A stretch of DNA of 64,000 nucleotides from Ectothiorhodospira lacustris (GCF_022227845.1 NZ_JAJNQN010000001.1:248001-312000), one strand, 5' to 3'. Shown: positions 35,614 through 45,461, numbered from the stretch's first letter. Numbers and translations: made by a program. Notes: a model not told the origin generated them from the sequence alone.

Positions 35614-35949
35614 ATGCCCATGACCCTGAACGAACTCATCACCTACCTGGACGCCCATGCGGGATTCGATCTGCTGGACGGCATCCCCGAAGACACCCTG
35701 GAACGGGCGCGACGCGGCATCCACAAACACGCCATCGCCGGGGAGATCATCGCCGCCCTGGGCACCCTGGACGCGGCGGGTACGGGACAGGGGGAGGTGG
35801 AACGCAGCGCCACCGTGAAGGTACTCAGCCCCCTGCGCCTGAAATACATGGCCGACGACGCCCCGGTGGCGGGATTTCGCATGGTGGAGAAGATCATCAC
35901 CACCATCGACGAGGCATTCAACGAAGAAGCCCTGGGCAAGCGCGGGTAA
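35614..35949 (+). CDS. small protein of unknown function
   Basis: From ATG 35614, placed six bases after a strong CAGGAGG site, it has 111 residues; ATG 35620 is the alternative. I do not recognise the family. It is acidic, without signal peptide or membrane segment. The N-terminal part (NELITYLDAHAGFDLLDGI) looks helical, and the C-terminal VLSPLRLKYMADDAPVAGFR and MVEKIITTIDEAF are its most distinctive stretches. It lies between the EVE gene (90 bp, containing a CCCCGG-type inverted repeat) and the convergent ilvA. Codon usage looks like its neighbours. Confidence 0.65.
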   Translation: MPMTLNELITYLDAHAGFDLLDGIPEDTLERARRGIHKHAIAGEIIAALGTLDAAGTGQGEVERSATVKVLSPLRLKYMADDAPVAGFRMVEKIITTIDEAFNEEALGKRG

Positions 35950-35964
35950 GACCCGCCTTGCAGA

Positions 35965-37482
35965 TCAGCCCAGGAACAGCCGGTACACCGGGTTATCGGT
36001 CTCCTCCCAGTGGACATAGCCCAGTTCCTTGAGGAACCCCTCAAGCCGGACCCTGTCCTTGCCCGGCACCTGCATGCCCACCAGCACCCGGCCATAGGCC
36101 GCGCCATGGTTGCGGTAATGGAACAGACTGATGTTCCAGTCCTGCCCCATGTGGGCGAGGAAATTCATCAGCGCCCCGGGGCGCTCGGGGAACTCGAAGC
36201 GGTAGACGATCTCGTCCCCCGCCCGAGCCGAGTGCCCGCCCACCATATGGCGCAGATGGACCTTGGCCACCTCGTTGTCGCTGAGATCCTCGATGGGGTA
36301 GCCCTTGTCCCGCAAATCCTGCAGCAGGGTCCTGCGTTCCGCCTCGCCGCCGCTGAGCTGGACCCCGACGAAGATATGGGCCTGCTCGGTGTCGGCATAG
36401 CGGTAATTGAATTCGGTGATCCCGCGCTTGCCGATGGCCTTGCAGAAGGCCCGGAAACTGCCCGGCCGCTCCGGGATGGTGGCCGCGAATAAGGCTTCCC
36501 GCTGCTCCCCCAGTTCCGCCCGTTCGGTCACGTGACGCAGGCGGTCGAAATTGATGTTGGCGCCGCTGAGCACCCCGGCCACACTGGCACCCTTGAGCCC
36601 TTCTCGCTCCACATACTTCTTGATGCCGGCAATCGCCAGGGCACCGGCCGGCTCGGCCATCACTCGGGTATCATCGAAGATATCCTTGATGGCGGCGCAG
36701 ATCTCGTCGGTGGAGACCAGCAGGATCTCGTCCACATATTCCCGGGCCAGCCGGTAGGTCTCCTCGCCCGCCTGGCGCACGGCCACCCCGTCGGCGAAGA
36801 TGCCCACCTGATCCAGCACCACCCGGCGCTGCTTTTCCAGGGCCTGCTGCATGCAGGCGGCATCCTGGGGCTCGACCCCGATCACCCGGATATCGGGCCG
36901 CAGGGCCTTGATATAGGTCGCCATGCCGGCGATCAGGCCGCCGCCGCCCACGCTGACGAACACCGCCTCCAGGGGGTCGGGGTGCTGGCGCAGCAACTCC
37001 ATGGCGATGGTGCCCTGCCCGGCGATCACATCAGGATCATCGAAGGGATGGACGAAGGTATAGCCATGCCGGTCGATCAGTTCCAGGGCATGGGCATAGG
37101 CGTCGTCGTAGGAATCCCCATGGAGGATGGCCTTGGCCCCCAGGGCACGGACCGAGTCCACCTTGATGGAGGGGGTGGTGACGGGCATGACGATCACCGC
37201 CTTGATCCCCAGGGTCTTGGCCGACAGGGCCACCCCCTGGGCATGGTTACCGGCTGAGGCGGCGATGACCCCCTTGCGGCGGGCTTCCTCGGACAGTTGA
37301 ACGATCTTGTTGTGGGCGCCGCGCAGCTTGAAGGAGAAGACCGGTTGCAGGTCCTCGCGCTTGAGCAGGATGCGGTTGCCCAGACGCCGGGAGAGCGTGG
37401 GCATCAGGTCCAGGGGGGTTTCCCGCGCCACGTCGTAGACCCGGGCGGTGAGTATCTTCTGTAGATAGGGATAGGCTGACAT
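35965..37482 (-). CDS. ilvA: threonine ammonia-lyase, biosynthetic
   Basis: PLP enzyme forming 2-oxobutyrate from threonine, first committed step to isoleucine. The 505 residues from ATG 37482 begin MSAYPYLQKILTARVYDVA. The PLP lysine is in QPVFSFKLRGAHNK near residue 57, with ASAGNHAQGVALSA near 85 and SVGGGGLIAGMATYIK near 185. Two C-terminal ACT-like regulatory domains (ALFAATIPERPGSFRAFCKA near 330 and IVYRFEFPERPGALMNFLAH near 425) indicate the allosteric, isoleucine-inhibited form. It is transcribed opposite to rpiA. Confidence 0.95.
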   Translation of the reverse strand: MSAYPYLQKILTARVYDVARETPLDLMPTLSRRLGNRILLKREDLQPVFSFKLRGAHNKIVQLSEEARRKGVIAASAGNHAQGVALSAKTLGIKAVIVMPVTTPSIKVDSVRALGAKAILHGDSYDDAYAHALELIDRHGYTFVHPFDDPDVIAGQGTIAMELLRQHPDPLEAVFVSVGGGGLIAGMATYIKALRPDIRVIGVEPQDAACMQQALEKQRRVVLDQVGIFADGVAVRQAGEETYRLAREYVDEILLVSTDEICAAIKDIFDDTRVMAEPAGALAIAGIKKYVEREGLKGASVAGVLSGANINFDRLRHVTERAELGEQREALFAATIPERPGSFRAFCKAIGKRGITEFNYRYADTEQAHIFVGVQLSGGEAERRTLLQDLRDKGYPIEDLSDNEVAKVHLRHMVGGHSARAGDEIVYRFEFPERPGALMNFLAHMGQDWNISLFHYRNHGAAYGRVLVGMQVPGKDRVRLEGFLKELGYVHWEETDNPVYRLFLG

Positions 37483-37606
37483 GGCCTGAAGATACAGGGG
37501 CGGGTCCATCCCCGGCAAGATGCGTGCCTCTGTAGAAACCCGCTCAGGCGTGCGACGCCCCCGCTCTCATGTAGAATCCCCCCGACAACCTAAGGAGGCA
37601 TTTCCC

Positions 37607-38266
37607 GTGAGCGATCAAGACCAGATGAAGAAGGCCGCCGCCGAAGCGGCCCTGGAATACGTGGAAGACGGCATGGTCGTCGGCATCGGCACCGGCTCCA
37701 CCGCCAACCATTTCATCGACCTGCTGGCGAAGATGAAGGGCCGCATCGACGGTGCCGTGGCCTCCTCCGAGGCCACCGCCGAACGGTTGCGCGGTCACGG
37801 CATCCCGGTGATGGATCTGAACGCCGCCGGCCCCCTTCCCCTCTATGTGGACGGCGCCGATGAGGCCACCCGGCACCTGCACCTGATCAAGGGCGGCGGC
37901 GGCGCCCTCACCCGGGAAAAGATCGTGGCGGCCGCCAGCGAGCGCTTCGTCTGCATCGCCGACGACTCCAAGCTGGTGAACGTGCTGGGCGCCTTCCCCC
38001 TGCCGGTGGAAGTCATCCCCATGGCCCGCAGCCATGTGGGCCGGAGCATGCTCAAGCTGGGCGGACAGCCGGAACTGCGCCAGGGCTTCACCACCGACAA
38101 CGGCAACCTGATCCTGGACGTATTCAACCTGGACATGACCGATCCGGTAGCCCTGGAGACGGAGATCAACCAGATCGCCGGCGTGGTCACCGTGGGCATC
38201 TTTGCCCGGCGACCAGCGGATGTGCTGATCCTGGGGGGCAAGGATGGGGTGAAGACCCTGACCTGA
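37607..38266 (+). CDS. rpiA: ribose-5-phosphate isomerase A
   Basis: Interconverts ribose-5-phosphate and ribulose-5-phosphate. GTG 37607 is chosen because TAAGGAGG lies 8 bp upstream and it gives exactly 219 residues, the E. coli length. Motifs are [18 protein letters not shown] near residue 24, [48 protein letters not shown] near 77, and the C-terminal [22 protein letters not shown] -10-like hexamer (37572-37577) precedes it. A strong intrinsic terminator follows. Confidence 0.95.
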   Translation: MSDQDQMKKAAAEAALEYVEDGMVVGIGTGSTANHFIDLLAKMKGRIDGAVASSEATAERLRGHGIPVMDLNAAGPLPLYVDGADEATRHLHLIKGGGGALTREKIVAAASERFVCIADDSKLVNVLGAFPLPVEVIPMARSHVGRSMLKLGGQPELRQGFTTDNGNLILDVFNLDMTDPVALETEINQIAGVVTVGIFARRPADVLILGGKDGVKTLT

Positions 38267-38302
38267 GGGGGTTTTCCGTTTTCCGTTTTCCCCTCACCCC
38301 AA

Positions 38303-38334
38303 CCCCTCTCCCGCAAGGGGAGAGGGGCTTTTTT
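38303..38334 (+). terminator. intrinsic terminator of rpiA
   Basis: CCCCTCTCCC (38303-38312), loop GCAA, GGGGAGAGGG (38317-38326), then G-C and TTTTTT (38329-38334). It lies in the 69 bp between rpiA and the convergent dehydrogenase gene. The preceding CCCTCACCCCAACC is shared with hairpins at 28467 and 60500. Confidence 0.88.
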
Positions 38335-38335
38335 A

Positions 38336-41300
38336 TCAGAGCAGCACTTTCTCGATGCCGCCGCTGCGGGCCTGCTCGATGAAGCGGGCCTGCCACTGGT
38401 CTCCCAGCAGGGCATTGGCCATCTCCACCACGATGTAGTCCACCTCCGTCCCGGTATCTTCCCGGTAGCGGGACAACCCCTGCTGACAGGCCGGGCAGGA
38501 AGTCAGCAACTTCACATTACCGCCGACCGCCACCGGCGCCCCGGTCAGCGACGTGATGCCCTTGTGGATCTCCTCCTGCTTGCGGAACCGCACCTGGGTG
38601 GCCACGTCCGGGCGACTCACCGCAAAGGTCCCCGCCTCACCGCAGCAGCGGTCCGACAGGGTCACCGGCCGGCCCAGCAGATCCCCCGCCACCTGCAACG
38701 GCGCATGGGTCTTCATGGGGGAATGGCAGGGATCGTGATACAGGTACGCCACCCCCGGCGCGGGCTCCAGCTTCACCCCCTTCTCCATCAGATACTCATG
38801 GATATCCAGCAACCGGCAACCGGGGAAGATGCGCTCGAACTCGTATTTCAGCAACTGATCCATGCAAGTACCGCAGGACACCACCACCGTCTTGATATCC
38901 AGATAGTTCAGGGTATTGGCCACCCGATGGAACAGCACCCGGTTCTCGGTGGTGATCGCCCTGCCCTTGGCCTCCTCGCCGGCGGACTCCTGGGGGTAGC
39001 CGCAGCACAGATACCCCGGCGGCAGCACCGTCTGGGCACCGGTGCGATACAGCATGGCCAGGGTGGCCAGACCCACCTGGCTGAACAGACGCTCCGAGCC
39101 GCAGCCGGGGAAATAGAACACCGCCTCCCCCTGCTCCGGCGCCACCGCCGGGTCCCGCACGATGGCCACGTGACTGGGGTCTTCCAGTCCCAGCATGGCC
39201 CGGGTGGTGCGCGAGGGCAGACCCGCCGGCAGGGGCTTTCTCATCATGTGGATGACCCGGGCGGGGATGGGCGCCGGCCCCGTGGTGGCCGCAGGCCGAC
39301 CGTCGTTCAGCAGACCCAGACGCTGGAACACCCGGTGCCCCAGGCGCTGACCGGCAAAGCCCCACTGGGCCAGGGCGGTGCGCATCAGCTTGATGGTGGC
39401 CGGGTCCTTGATGTTGAGGAAGGTCATGGACACCCGGGCCGCCAGGCTGGTCCGACGCTGGCCGCGGGCCTTGAGGATGCGCCGCATGCGGGCCGTCACG
39501 TCCCCGAAATCGATGTTCACCGGACAGGGCTTGAGACAGCGATGGCAGATGGTGCAGTGGTCCGCCACATCGTTGAGTTCGTCGAAATGACGCAGGGACA
39601 GGCCGCGACGGGTCTGCTCCTCGTAGAGGAAGGCCTCGATGATCAGGCCCGTGGCCAGGATCTTGTTGCGGGGTGAGTACAGCAGGTTGGCCCGGGGCAC
39701 GTGGGTGGAGCAGACGGGCTTGCACTTGCCGCAGCGCAGGCAGTCGCGAATGTCGTCGTTGAGCGCCCCCAGTTCGCTCTGCTCCAGGATCAGGGCCTCC
39801 TCCTGCACCAGACGCAGGGAGGGGGTATAGGCCCGGGACAGCCCGGAGCCGGCCTGCAGCTTGCCCCGGTTGAAGCGGTCCATGGGGTCCACCCGCCGCT
39901 TGTAGTCGGCAAATGCCTTGAGCTCCGGCTCGCCCAGGTACTGGATCTTGGTCAGGCCGATGCCGTGCTCCCCGGAGATGACGCCGCCCAGCTCACGGGC
40001 CAGGGCCATCACCTGGTCCACGATGCGCTCGGCCTCGTGCATCATGGCGTAGTCGTTGGAGTTGACCGGGATGTTGGTGTGCACGTTGCCGTCACCGGCA
40101 TGCATGTGCAGGGCCACGAACAGGCGGCTGGTGAGCACCCGGTCGTGGATGGCCTGGATGCTCCGGCGCACCGGCTCCAGGTCCCGACCGTCGAAGATCT
40201 CCCACAACCGGGCCTCGATCTCCCGCCGGTAGGAGATCACCAGGCTGCGACGCAGCAGCAGCTGGATCAGCCGGTCGCCGGGGCGGCGGTCCGCCCGGGA
40301 CGGCGCGTCCAGCAGGTCGTCCATGGCCACGGCGTCGCTCTCCAGGTGGTCCAGGATGGCCTGCCAGCGTCCCCGCACCGCCTGCACATGGTCTTCCGCG
40401 GCCCGACGCAGACCCTCGAACCAGCCCCGGGCCTCCTCGCTGCCCAGGGCCAGGGACTCCAGCAGCGCGCGATGATCCTTGCCCAGGCAGGCCAGGATCT
40501 CGTCGGCCATGCGCAGCTTGTTGGTGAGGGACTGGTGGATGTTGATGCGCTCGATCCCCTCGCTGTACTCCGCCAGCCGGTCCAGGGGGATCACCACGTC
40601 CTCGTTGATCTTGAAGGCGTTGGTATGGGCGGCAATGGCGGCGGTCCGGCTACGGTCGGCCCAGAACCGCTGGCGGGCCTCGGGGCTCACGGCGATGAAG
40701 CCGTCGCCGTTGCGGGCATTGGCCAGACGCACCATCTTCGAGGCGGCCAGGCCCACCGCCTCCTCGTCATCACTGGCGATGTCCGCCAGGAGCACCATCT
40801 TGGGCCGCTCCCGTCGCGCCCCCTTCGGGGTATAGCCCACGGCGCGCACATAGCGCTCGTCCAGGTGCTCGAGCCCGGCCAGCTGCACCTTGGGGTCGGC
40901 CTCCAGGGCGTCCTTGATCTCGACGATGGCGGGCACCGCCTCGTGCAGATCGGTGCCGTAGAACTCCAGGCTGATGGTGCGCATGTGGGCCGCCATGCGA
41001 TGGACCACGAACACGGCGGAGGTGATCAGGCCGTCACAGCCCTCTTTCTGGATCCCCGGCAAGTCCTGCAGGCGCTTGTCGGTGACGTCCTTGCCCAGCC
41101 CCACCTTGCGGCAGGCTTGGCCCGGGAAGGCGATGACCCGGGGCTCCCCGTCGGGGGTGACGCCGTCGGCCTGGAACCGGGTGATGCGAAAGCTCACGGT
41201 TTCCTGGTCGTGGATCTTACCCAGGTTGTGGTTGAGGCGTTCCACCTCGATCCAGCGGGCCTCCGGGGTGACCATGCGCCAGGACACCAGGTTGTCCAGG

Positions 41301-42178
41301 GCCGTGCCCCAGAGCACCGCCTTCTTGCCGCCGGCATTCATGGCGATGTTGCCGCCGATGGTGCAGGCATCCTGGGAGGTGGGGTCCACGGCAAACACAT
41401 GGGCGGCACGCCCCGCGGCCTCGGACACCCGGCGGGTCACCACCCCGGCCTCGGCGCGGAGGGTGGCCACGGGGCCATCCACCCCGGGCAGTTCCACGAA
41501 TTCCACCTCGCTCAGGGCCTCGAGCTTTTCCGTGTTGATGACCGCGGCATCGGCGGTCAGGGGCACGGCGCCGCCGTTGTAGCCGGTGCCGCCCCCCCGG
41601 GGAATGACGGTCAGACCCAGCTCGAAGCAGGTCTGGATGACCCCGGCCATCTCCGCCTCGGAATCCGGGGTGATGACCACGAAGGGCAGTTCCACGCGCC
41701 AGTCGGTGGCGTCGGTGACATGGGACACCCGGGCCAGGCCGTCGAAGTGGATGTTGTCCTTGCGGGTGACCTTGCCCAGCAGGCGGCGGGCACGGGCGCG
41801 CAGGGCCTTTTGTTCCGGGAACCAGGCCTCGAAGCGGCGTACCGCCCGGCGGGCCTGTTCCGCCAGGTCCAGGGCCAGCTGATTGCCCTCGGCCCGGGCG
41901 ATGATCTGGTCCACCCGGTGATCCAGGGCGTGGATCAGGGCGGTGAGCCGCTTCTGGTTGCCCAGCAGGTCGTCCTGGATGTAAGGATTGCGGGTGACCA
42001 CCCACATGTCCCCCAGCACCTCGAACAGCATCCGGGCGGAGACGCCGGTACGCCGGCGGGCGCGCAGTTCATTGAGCACGTCCCACATGCCTTCACCGAG
42101 GAAGCGGATGACGATCTCGCGGTCGGAGTAGGAGGTGTAGTTATAGGGGATTTCGCGGATGCGGGTACTTGCGGTCAT
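38336..42178 (-). CDS. large FAD/Fe-S dehydrogenase, GlcD-GlcF-like fusion with DUF3683
   Basis: Single polypeptide of 1280 residues. Order of domains: DUF3683-like N-terminus (about 1-140); FAD-binding domain (about 160-340) with [15 protein letters not shown] near 194 and [20 protein letters not shown] near 265; FAD-linked oxidase C-terminal domain (to about 780) with the metal-ligand-like [15 protein letters not shown]; two 4Fe-4S clusters [11 protein letters not shown] (near 811) and [12 protein letters not shown] (near 880); two CCG domains (FYFPGCGSE near 1027, [17 protein letters not shown]; then [23 protein letters not shown]). It probably oxidises a 2-hydroxy acid such as D-lactate or glycolate and passes electrons to quinone. 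The substrate is unknown. Confidence 0.85.
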   Translation of the reverse strand: MTASTRIREIPYNYTSYSDREIVIRFLGEGMWDVLNELRARRRTGVSARMLFEVLGDMWVVTRNPYIQDDLLGNQKRLTALIHALDHRVDQIIARAEGNQLALDLAEQARRAVRRFEAWFPEQKALRARARRLLGKVTRKDNIHFDGLARVSHVTDATDWRVELPFVVITPDSEAEMAGVIQTCFELGLTVIPRGGGTGYNGGAVPLTADAAVINTEKLEALSEVEFVELPGVDGPVATLRAEAGVVTRRVSEAAGRAAHVFAVDPTSQDACTIGGNIAMNAGGKKAVLWGTALDNLVSWRMVTPEARWIEVERLNHNLGKIHDQETVSFRITRFQADGVTPDGEPRVIAFPGQACRKVGLGKDVTDKRLQDLPGIQKEGCDGLITSAVFVVHRMAAHMRTISLEFYGTDLHEAVPAIVEIKDALEADPKVQLAGLEHLDERYVRAVGYTPKGARRERPKMVLLADIASDDEEAVGLAASKMVRLANARNGDGFIAVSPEARQRFWADRSRTAAIAAHTNAFKINEDVVIPLDRLAEYSEGIERINIHQSLTNKLRMADEILACLGKDHRALLESLALGSEEARGWFEGLRRAAEDHVQAVRGRWQAILDHLESDAVAMDDLLDAPSRADRRPGDRLIQLLLRRSLVISYRREIEARLWEIFDGRDLEPVRRSIQAIHDRVLTSRLFVALHMHAGDGNVHTNIPVNSNDYAMMHEAERIVDQVMALARELGGVISGEHGIGLTKIQYLGEPELKAFADYKRRVDPMDRFNRGKLQAGSGLSRAYTPSLRLVQEEALILEQSELGALNDDIRDCLRCGKCKPVCSTHVPRANLLYSPRNKILATGLIIEAFLYEEQTRRGLSLRHFDELNDVADHCTICHRCLKPCPVNIDFGDVTARMRRILKARGQRRTSLAARVSMTFLNIKDPATIKLMRTALAQWGFAGQRLGHRVFQRLGLLNDGRPAATTGPAPIPARVIHMMRKPLPAGLPSRTTRAMLGLEDPSHVAIVRDPAVAPEQGEAVFYFPGCGSERLFSQVGLATLAMLYRTGAQTVLPPGYLCCGYPQESAGEEAKGRAITTENRVLFHRVANTLNYLDIKTVVVSCGTCMDQLLKYEFERIFPGCRLLDIHEYLMEKGVKLEPAPGVAYLYHDPCHSPMKTHAPLQVAGDLLGRPVTLSDRCCGEAGTFAVSRPDVATQVRFRKQEEIHKGITSLTGAPVAVGGNVKLLTSCPACQQGLSRYREDTGTEVDYIVVEMANALLGDQWQARFIEQARSGGIEKVLL

Positions 42179-42284
42179 GGCTGGCGGGGATCACTGCGGG
42201 AGGGTTGCTTATTCTAGCACCCCGACCGGAATGAGGAGAGGGGGCGGGAAAAAGCTCCTTGCTCCTTGGCTCCCCCCCCATCCC

Positions 42285-42311
42285 CGGCCCTTCTCCCCCG
42301 GGGAGAAGGGC
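42285..42311. repeat. perfect GC-rich inverted repeat
   Basis: CCCTTCTCCCC (42288-42298) and GGGGAGAAGGG (42300-42310) are perfectly complementary. It lies between the start of the dehydrogenase gene and the porin terminator, in a 240-bp gap with no gene. A related hairpin occurs at 60436. Confidence 0.6.
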
Positions 42312-42318
42312 GTCAACG

Positions 42319-42353
42319 AAAAAAGGGTGCGGAGGTTTCCCTCCGCACCCTTT
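42319..42353 (-). terminator. strong intrinsic terminator of porin 1
   Basis: On the minus strand, AAAGGGTGCGGAGG pairs perfectly over 14 bp with CCTCCGCACCCTTT around a GAAA loop and runs into a TTTTTT tract. It lies 66 bp after the porin stop codon. Confidence 0.92.
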
Positions 42354-42418
42354 GAACTTCCAGTGCATGCCTTTCGGTCAGGCGACCTTGGGCAATGCCA
42401 TCGGTATGGGACCGATGA

Positions 42419-43474
42419 TTAGAAGTTGTGGGTCACGCCGACGGAGAAGCCGGCCGGGTTGTCGCCGGTGTCAAACGGGGTAACACCTTTGCCCTTGCCA
42501 CTGCCGTTCAGACCGTAAGCAGCACCAGTGCCGACACCACTCTCATTCAGCACCTGGGCAAACACGGCATACACACCAGTACGACGGCTCAGGCTGTAGC
42601 CAGCACCCAGGGCATACATCTGGGCGTCGGTATTGTCGCGATCATCCTCACCGGCGTAGGTGTAGGAACCCATCAGGTAGGCCTGACCCAGCTGGTACTT
42701 GGCGCCCAGATGGAAGGCATCACGATCACCGATATCGTCCACCTTGGAGTCGATGTTTTCGTACATAGCGGCCAGGGTCAGGGCATCAATCTGATAGGTG
42801 CCACCCACCTTCCAGGCACGGGCGTTGTTGTCGTCATCCCAGTTGTTCAGCTGCTCATAAGCCACGGTGACGTACATCGGACCCTGGGTGAAGGTACCTG
42901 CCAGAGAGAAGGCCTTCTGGTCATTGGCGTCGGCATTGCTGGCGCGATCATCAGAAACATCGGTCGTGTAGGAAGCCATGAACCGCAGGCCATCAAGGTC
43001 CGGGCTCAGGTACAGCAGGGTGTTGTCATTCCGGCGATAGAAGGACACATCGTTGCTAGCCATACGGCTGGTAACGTGGTTGACGTCACCCAGGGTATCG
43101 GCAAAGAAGTTCAGCGGCAGGGTGGCCAGCTTGTAGGGGGTGTCGTGCTTGCCGACGCGAACTTCACCGAAACCACCGGCCAGACCCACGTAGGTGTTAC
43201 GGCCAGTCAGGTTGCTGCTACCGAAGGCGGAGCCGCTGTCACCCTGCAACCCTGCCTCAATCTGGAACACGCCGCGCAGGCCGTTGCCCAGGTCTTCGGA
43301 ACCACGCACGCCCAGACGAGAGGAGTTGGAGGCCAGCTGGTGGGTGGTGTCTTCACCGTTGTCCACGATGTCCGTGGACAGGTTCAGGCGGCCGTACAGA
43401 GTGGTGTCGGCCATGGCGGCGGCGGGCAGGCCCATGGCGGCGGCGACTGCGAATACCAGTACTTTCTTTTGCAT
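42419..43474 (-). CDS. outer-membrane porin (Gram-negative general porin type), porin 1
   Basis: Trimeric beta-barrel porin of 351 residues with a signal peptide (MQKKVLVFAVAAAMGLPAAAMA) followed by TTLYGRLNLSTDIVD. SNSSRLGVRGSEDLGNGLRG, FQIEAGLQ, GRNTYVGLAGGFGEVRVGKHDTPYK and the terminal SVGVTHNF with C-terminal phenylalanine are typical of the Porin_4 group (Omp32-like). AGAGGAA lies upstream of ATG 43474. It has a predicted sigma-54 promoter, upstream activator site and strong terminator, and lies directly downstream of a sigma-54 activator gene. The solute is unknown. Confidence 0.9.
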   Translation of the reverse strand: MQKKVLVFAVAAAMGLPAAAMADTTLYGRLNLSTDIVDNGEDTTHQLASNSSRLGVRGSEDLGNGLRGVFQIEAGLQGDSGSAFGSSNLTGRNTYVGLAGGFGEVRVGKHDTPYKLATLPLNFFADTLGDVNHVTSRMASNDVSFYRRNDNTLLYLSPDLDGLRFMASYTTDVSDDRASNADANDQKAFSLAGTFTQGPMYVTVAYEQLNNWDDDNNARAWKVGGTYQIDALTLAAMYENIDSKVDDIGDRDAFHLGAKYQLGQAYLMGSYTYAGEDDRDNTDAQMYALGAGYSLSRRTGVYAVFAQVLNESGVGTGAAYGLNGSGKGKGVTPFDTGDNPAGFSVGVTHNF

Positions 43475-43537
43475 GTTTACGTTCCTCTGCAGAGCTTTGT
43501 TGTAAGAGAGTCTGACCGTGTCAGCCGATATGCATTA

Positions 43538-43553
43538 TGCAGAAGGCATGCCA
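43538..43553 (-). promoter_or_regulatory. sigma-54 (-24/-12) promoter of porin 1
   Basis: Minus-strand TGGCATGCCTTCTGCA aligns with the consensus TGGCACG-N4-TTGCA, with two mismatches in the conserved positions and exactly 10 nt between the invariant GG and GC. The transcript would start near 43527, giving a leader of about 53 nt. Confidence 0.68.
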
Positions 43554-43558
43554 AACAC

Positions 43559-43571
43559 TAACCTGCTGATT
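43559..43571. promoter_or_regulatory. IHF-like site between promoter and enhancer
   Basis: TAACCTGCTGATT matches the IHF core YAANNNNTTGATW with one mismatch and is followed by an A-tract (43582-43588). Its place between the sigma-54 promoter and the palindromic upstream site is where IHF bends DNA in this promoter class. Confidence 0.4.
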
Positions 43572-43597
43572 TCGATAGTGTAAAAAAACAACACATC

Positions 43598-43638
43598 ATG
43601 ACACGCAACATGTCATCGTCATGACGGTGACATGACGT
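43598..43638. promoter_or_regulatory. upstream activator palindrome of porin 1
   Basis: A 24-bp near-perfect dyad spans 43610-43633: the left half begins ATGTCAT, the centre is GTCATGAC, and the right half ends GTGACAT, with one non-complementary pair. Further TGACA/TGTCA units flank it at 43599 and 43632. Its centre is about 95 bp upstream of the predicted start, a usual distance for sigma-54 enhancers. The units also repeat at 11 bp, like a Pho box. Confidence 0.55.
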
Positions 43639-43714
43639 AAAAGAAATTTGTTGTTTTTTTGGAACACTCCGAACGGATGGCTCCGGCCGCAGATGCCGTC
43701 CGGGCGCTGGGCAC

Positions 43715-45049
43715 CTAGACCCGGATCTGGAATTTCTCCAGGTAGCGGTAGAGGGTGCGCTCACTGACGCCCAGGTGACGTGCCGCCTCGGCGCGGTGGC
43801 CGCCCGTGGCCGCCAGCGCCGCACGCACGCCAGCCTCAGAACAGACGCCACGGGAACCGCGGCGTAACGAGGGCATCCGCCCCTCCTCACCGACCTGGGA
43901 CTGGAAGGCAATGTGTTCGGGCAGCAGCGGCCCGGTGCCGGCCAGGATCGCCGCCCGGGTCATGATGTTCTTCAGCTCGCGCACGTTGCCCGGATAACGA
44001 TAGGACACCAGCAGATCGGCCACCGGCACGGACAGGGGCAGATGCAGCGACCCACCATCCGACTGCCGCAGGAAGTGCTCCGCCAGGGCAATGACGTCTT
44101 CCCGCCGCTCCCGCAAGGGGGGGATGAAGACCGGGAAGGCGGACAGGCGGTAATAGAGGTCTTCCCGGAACCCGCCCTGGGCCACCATGGCCGTCAGGTC
44201 CCGGTGGGTGGCGGCCACCACCCGGGCATCCACCGGGATGTAATCGGTGCCGCCCACCCGGCGGATGCGGGAGGTTTCCAGCACGCGCAACAGCTTGCTC
44301 TGCATGGCCAAGGGCAACTCCCCCACCTCGTCGATGAACAGCGTCCCCCCCTGGGCCGCCTCGAACAGACCGATCTTGCGCCGGTCCGCGCCGGTGAAGG
44401 CGCCCTTTTCATAGCCGAACAGCTCCGCCTCGATGATCTGCTCCCCCAAGGTGGAGCAGTCCACCACCACCAGCGGCCCCTGGGCGCGGCCGGAGCAGTG
44501 GTGCAGGTAATCCGCCACCCGCTCCTTGCCGACGCCGCTCTCCCCCAGCAGCAGCACGGTGGCGCTGGTGGGGGCCACCCGCTCCACCATCCGCATCAGC
44601 TCCAGCATGGGTACGGAATGCCCGACCAGCCGGGTACCGTCCGGTGATGCCGGGGCCGCCGCCTCGGGGCGCAGCAGCAGGCCGAAAAAGCCCCCTTGAT
44701 CGCCCTGCGTCCGGGAAATCCGGACACTCAGACGCCGACGCCCCCGCCCCCCCGGGATCTGCACTGAAAGCGGTTGCGATGCCGGCCCGGCGGCGACCAG
44801 GGGGCAACACCCCTCCCCGTCACAGGGACCCGGCACGCCCTGAAAGAACTCATGACAGCCCATCCCCCGCAGATCCTCGCGGGATAGGGACAGACAGCGC
44901 AGGGCCGCCGCATTGGCGGCCAGCAGGCGATGGTCGCCGTCGAAGATCACGAAGGCATCGGGGATCAGCTCGACCATCTGATCGAGGCTGGGCGCGGCAG
45001 CGGGGTTGGGGTGATTATTCAGGGTCAGCATGTGAGGGGCTTGTTCCAT
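43715..45049 (-). CDS. sigma-54-dependent transcriptional activator with PAS domain
   Basis: The 444 residues from ATG 45049 (45031 also possible) comprise an N-terminal PAS domain (about 20-130), a AAA+ domain and a C-terminal Fis-type helix-turn-helix. The AAA+ part has Walker [13 protein letters not shown], the sigma-54 contact [16 protein letters not shown], Walker [14 protein letters not shown] and [21 protein letters not shown]. The DNA-binding helix is [20 protein letters not shown]. The PAS domain carries a cysteine cluster ([20 protein letters not shown]) that could sense redox or metals. The frame upstream of 45049 translates a repeat. Its likely target is the adjacent porin. Confidence 0.88.
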   Translation of the reverse strand: MEQAPHMLTLNNHPNPAAAPSLDQMVELIPDAFVIFDGDHRLLAANAAALRCLSLSREDLRGMGCHEFFQGVPGPCDGEGCCPLVAAGPASQPLSVQIPGGRGRRRLSVRISRTQGDQGGFFGLLLRPEAAAPASPDGTRLVGHSVPMLELMRMVERVAPTSATVLLLGESGVGKERVADYLHHCSGRAQGPLVVVDCSTLGEQIIEAELFGYEKGAFTGADRRKIGLFEAAQGGTLFIDEVGELPLAMQSKLLRVLETSRIRRVGGTDYIPVDARVVAATHRDLTAMVAQGGFREDLYYRLSAFPVFIPPLRERREDVIALAEHFLRQSDGGSLHLPLSVPVADLLVSYRYPGNVRELKNIMTRAAILAGTGPLLPEHIAFQSQVGEEGRMPSLRRGSRGVCSEAGVRAALAATGGHRAEAARHLGVSERTLYRYLEKFQIRV

Positions 45050-45130
45050 CGGATGCCGGGGCACTGGGCAGTCTACCATCCACACCCCTTCACCATCATC
45101 GGCAACATCCGGCGCCCCCCCCCTGAGACC

Positions 45131-45272
45131 CGTCATTCCCGCGAAAGCGGGAATCCAGCGACGGGCTGCGGATCCCACACAGCGCCCGGCACCTGGGACC
45201 CGTCATTCCCGCGAAGGCGGGAATCCAGTCACGGGCTGAAAACCCTGGGCTCCCGCTTGCGCGGGAGTGACG
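45131..45272. repeat. palindromic REP-like elements upstream of the activator gene
   Basis: A lone left arm (45131-45158) and a complete element (45201-45272) of the CGTCATTCCCGCGAAAGCGG / GCGGGAGTGACGG family also found beside tpx and after glgP. The 412-bp gap 45050-45461 between the activator and porin 2 contains these repeats and, further right, a Pho-box-like promoter. I see no gene in it. Confidence 0.85.
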
Positions 45273-45340
45273 GGGTGATGCCTTCGCGAGGGTGACAGCG
45301 CAATGCCTTCGCGGCCGAGGGCCGCCCCTGCCTCCATGGC

Positions 45341-45385
45341 TGTTCATCACAAGTTCATAGGGCTTTAACGCACCCTTAATAACCA
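45341..45385 (+). promoter_or_regulatory. candidate PhoB-type promoter of porin 2
   Basis: TGTTCAT (45341-45347), AGTTCAT (45352-45358) and CTTTAAC (45363-45369) recur every 11 bp. The last unit is the same 7-mer as in the E. coli phoE Pho box. TTAATA (45376-45381) or TAACCA (45380-45385, exactly 10 bp beyond) would be the -10. It implies phosphate-starvation induction of porin 2. Confidence 0.5.
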
Positions 45386-45461
45386 AAAGACATAGTCGCC
45401 CCGGGTTTTGAGGCACAGGACGCTGTCTCTTTTTTACAACAACACTTGGGGAGTCTATTTC

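Noticed and set aside
39701-42217. 838-codon plus-strand open frame opposite the large FAD/Fe-S dehydrogenase
   Set aside because: Antisense shadow of a GC-rich gene; no recognisable domain, and low-complexity Gly/His/Gln-rich composition.
43598-43638. PhoB box upstream of porin 1
   Set aside because: Units do recur at 11 bp, but they form a 24-bp palindrome at enhancer distance from a sigma-54 promoter, and an activator gene is adjacent. PhoB acts with sigma-70, so the enhancer reading is preferred.
45050-45178. N-terminal extension of the sigma-54 activator
   Set aside because: Encodes the repeat-derived RRWIPAFAGMTG peptide and has no ribosome-binding site.
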